Source: Puniceicoccaceae bacterium 5H
Lineage (GTDB): Bacteria > Verrucomicrobiota > Verrucomicrobiia > Opitutales > Oceanipulchritudinaceae
Direction of reading: 5' to 3'
Length of the DNA stretch: 64,000 bases
Assembly: GCA_009772895.1 (NCBI GenBank)
Contig: WOUP01000017.1
Location: 16,737 to 80,736, forward strand
The notes beneath the pieces are model-generated. The model searched no databases. It was not told the origin of the DNA and saw nothing but the letters and a program-made list of their open reading frames with translations. The stretch's first letter is position 1. Each line of letters starts with the position of its first letter. The position numbers and the translations under genes were made by a program. Shown one piece after another: positions 63,499 to 64,000 of the stretch.

Positions 63499-64000
63499 GT
63501 ATGGCGCTATGGCACCCGTTCCGGGTGCGCTCGTGAGGGGAGGCGTTCCGGTGGTGTCGGTCGCCCGTTGGGCTCCCTCAACCACCGGCTACGCTATGGC
63601 ATCCCTCCGGGATGCCGCGAGGTCGCGAGCGCAAGGAGGCCGGAGGCGATTGAGTGGTGAGTCCGGCTGCTGTTGGCACCCAAAGGGTGCGGCGTGCGTG
63701 TGCGGTGAACCGGAAGTCTCCGCTGCGCTGCGACATCCGGCTATGGGCTGGCACCCTACAGGTGCCGTGAGCGGAGCGTGTTGTATGGGGCGATCATGGC
63801 CCACAACCGGCTCGCAAGAGCCGGGCTGCGCCGTCGATTCAACGGCTCGGACACACATGACGAAGGGCCCATCTGTAGCGAGGTTGTTGCGAACCGAGGT
63901 CCGGGTGCCTTGCCCGGCGACCCTGAAGGGGTCACAGCCTGTAGCCGGTGGTTGAGTCCGCTCTGCGGACGACACCACCGGAACCCGCTGGAACAAATCA
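63499..64000. repeat. Palindromic module field B (gene-free to window end)
   Basis: About 500 bases packed with hairpins and two copies of the module of field A. The forward unit is 63548-63592 (CCGGTGGT/ACCACCGG) and the reverse unit 63942-63983, with an inner GTCCGC/GCGGAC stem. Further hairpins are at 63512-63528 (GCACCCG/CGGGTGC), 63598-63616 (GGCATCCC/GGGATGCC), 63676-63690, 63750-63766, 63807-63824 (CCGGCTC/GAGCCGG), 63901-63916 and 63919-63933. No gene is convincing; open frames here are by-products of the repeats. The field may continue beyond the window. Confidence 0.8.

Noticed and set aside
63512..63766. TGGCAC sequences in the repeat hairpins as sigma-54 -24 elements
   Set aside because: The required TTGC -12 element at five bases' spacing is missing in each case; TGGCAC is part of the hairpin stems.
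63317..63955. 212-codon plus-strand frame and a 135-codon minus-strand frame in the right-hand repeat field
   Set aside because: They are translations of the palindromic repeats, with Arg/Gly/Ser/Ala-rich nonsense peptides.

Overview
The window is GC-rich (roughly 60% or more by eye) bacterial chromosome, densely packed with housekeeping genes. The gene set (LL-diaminopimelate aminotransferase, DUF5069, a PVC-type RG-rich/acidic protein, a Gfo/Idh/MocA plus sugar-isomerase pair, mreBCD-mrdA, rpoN beside a Ser/Thr kinase) fits Verrucomicrobiota, most likely Opitutae/Puniceicoccales. This placement is inferred from gene families; no rRNA is present to confirm it. There is no CRISPR array, prophage or intact insertion sequence.

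Layout. 1-5 kb: the 3' part of an AsmA-like gene, a conserved hypothetical, a Xer recombinase, an orphan RloB-like gene and a wrecked metallo-beta-lactamase gene in an AT-rich patch. 5-11 kb: radical-SAM NrdG-type activase, DUF5069, acetolactate synthase, YmdB-type phosphoesterase, an SDR and a secreted protein. 11-20 kb: TonB-like lipoprotein, dapL, panC, an oxidoreductase/isomerase pair, proB, frr, pyrH and tRNA-Gln. 20-27 kb: TPR lipoprotein with FmdB zinc ribbon, SRAP protein, small exported proteins, rmuC, a phasin-like protein and an ABC1/UbiB kinase. 27-31.5 kb: the rod-shape cluster mreB-mreC-mreD-mrdA. 31.7-40 kb: K+/H+ antiporter, flavoprotein, IscA/ErpA-type protein, Ser/Thr kinase, rpoN and TsaB. 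40-53 kb: alr, HDOD, SDR, PhnP-like hydrolase, gyrA and gyrB separated by a GxxExxY gene, comF, accD and folC. 53-64 kb: GNAT, the large RG-rich/acidic protein, tRNA-Leu, a Fic protein, accA, a TPR protein, a broken CARF-like/sigma-54-type regulator, a SET-domain methyltransferase coupled to xthA, a PIG-L deacetylase and a field of palindromic repeats.

Genes that work together include mreBCD-mrdA (elongasome), pyrH-frr, accD with the distant accA, alr, dapL and mrdA (precursors and synthesis of peptidoglycan), and the ATGA-coupled SET gene and xthA.

The most unusual points are: two identical-arm 29-bp palindromes directly upstream of an autoregulation-capable Fic gene; a CARF-like bacterial enhancer-binding protein that has lost its Walker and GAFTGA residues and is split by a 67-bp insertion containing a 38-bp direct repeat; a GxxExxY gene bounded by imperfect inverted repeats between gyrB and gyrA, with a matching gene-less element at 14.2 kb; four copies of a palindromic module in two gene-free regions; an AccD that keeps one of four zinc-ribbon cysteines; an ABC1 kinase with a Gly in its Ala-rich loop; and a dapL terminator built into the signal-peptide codons of the next gene.
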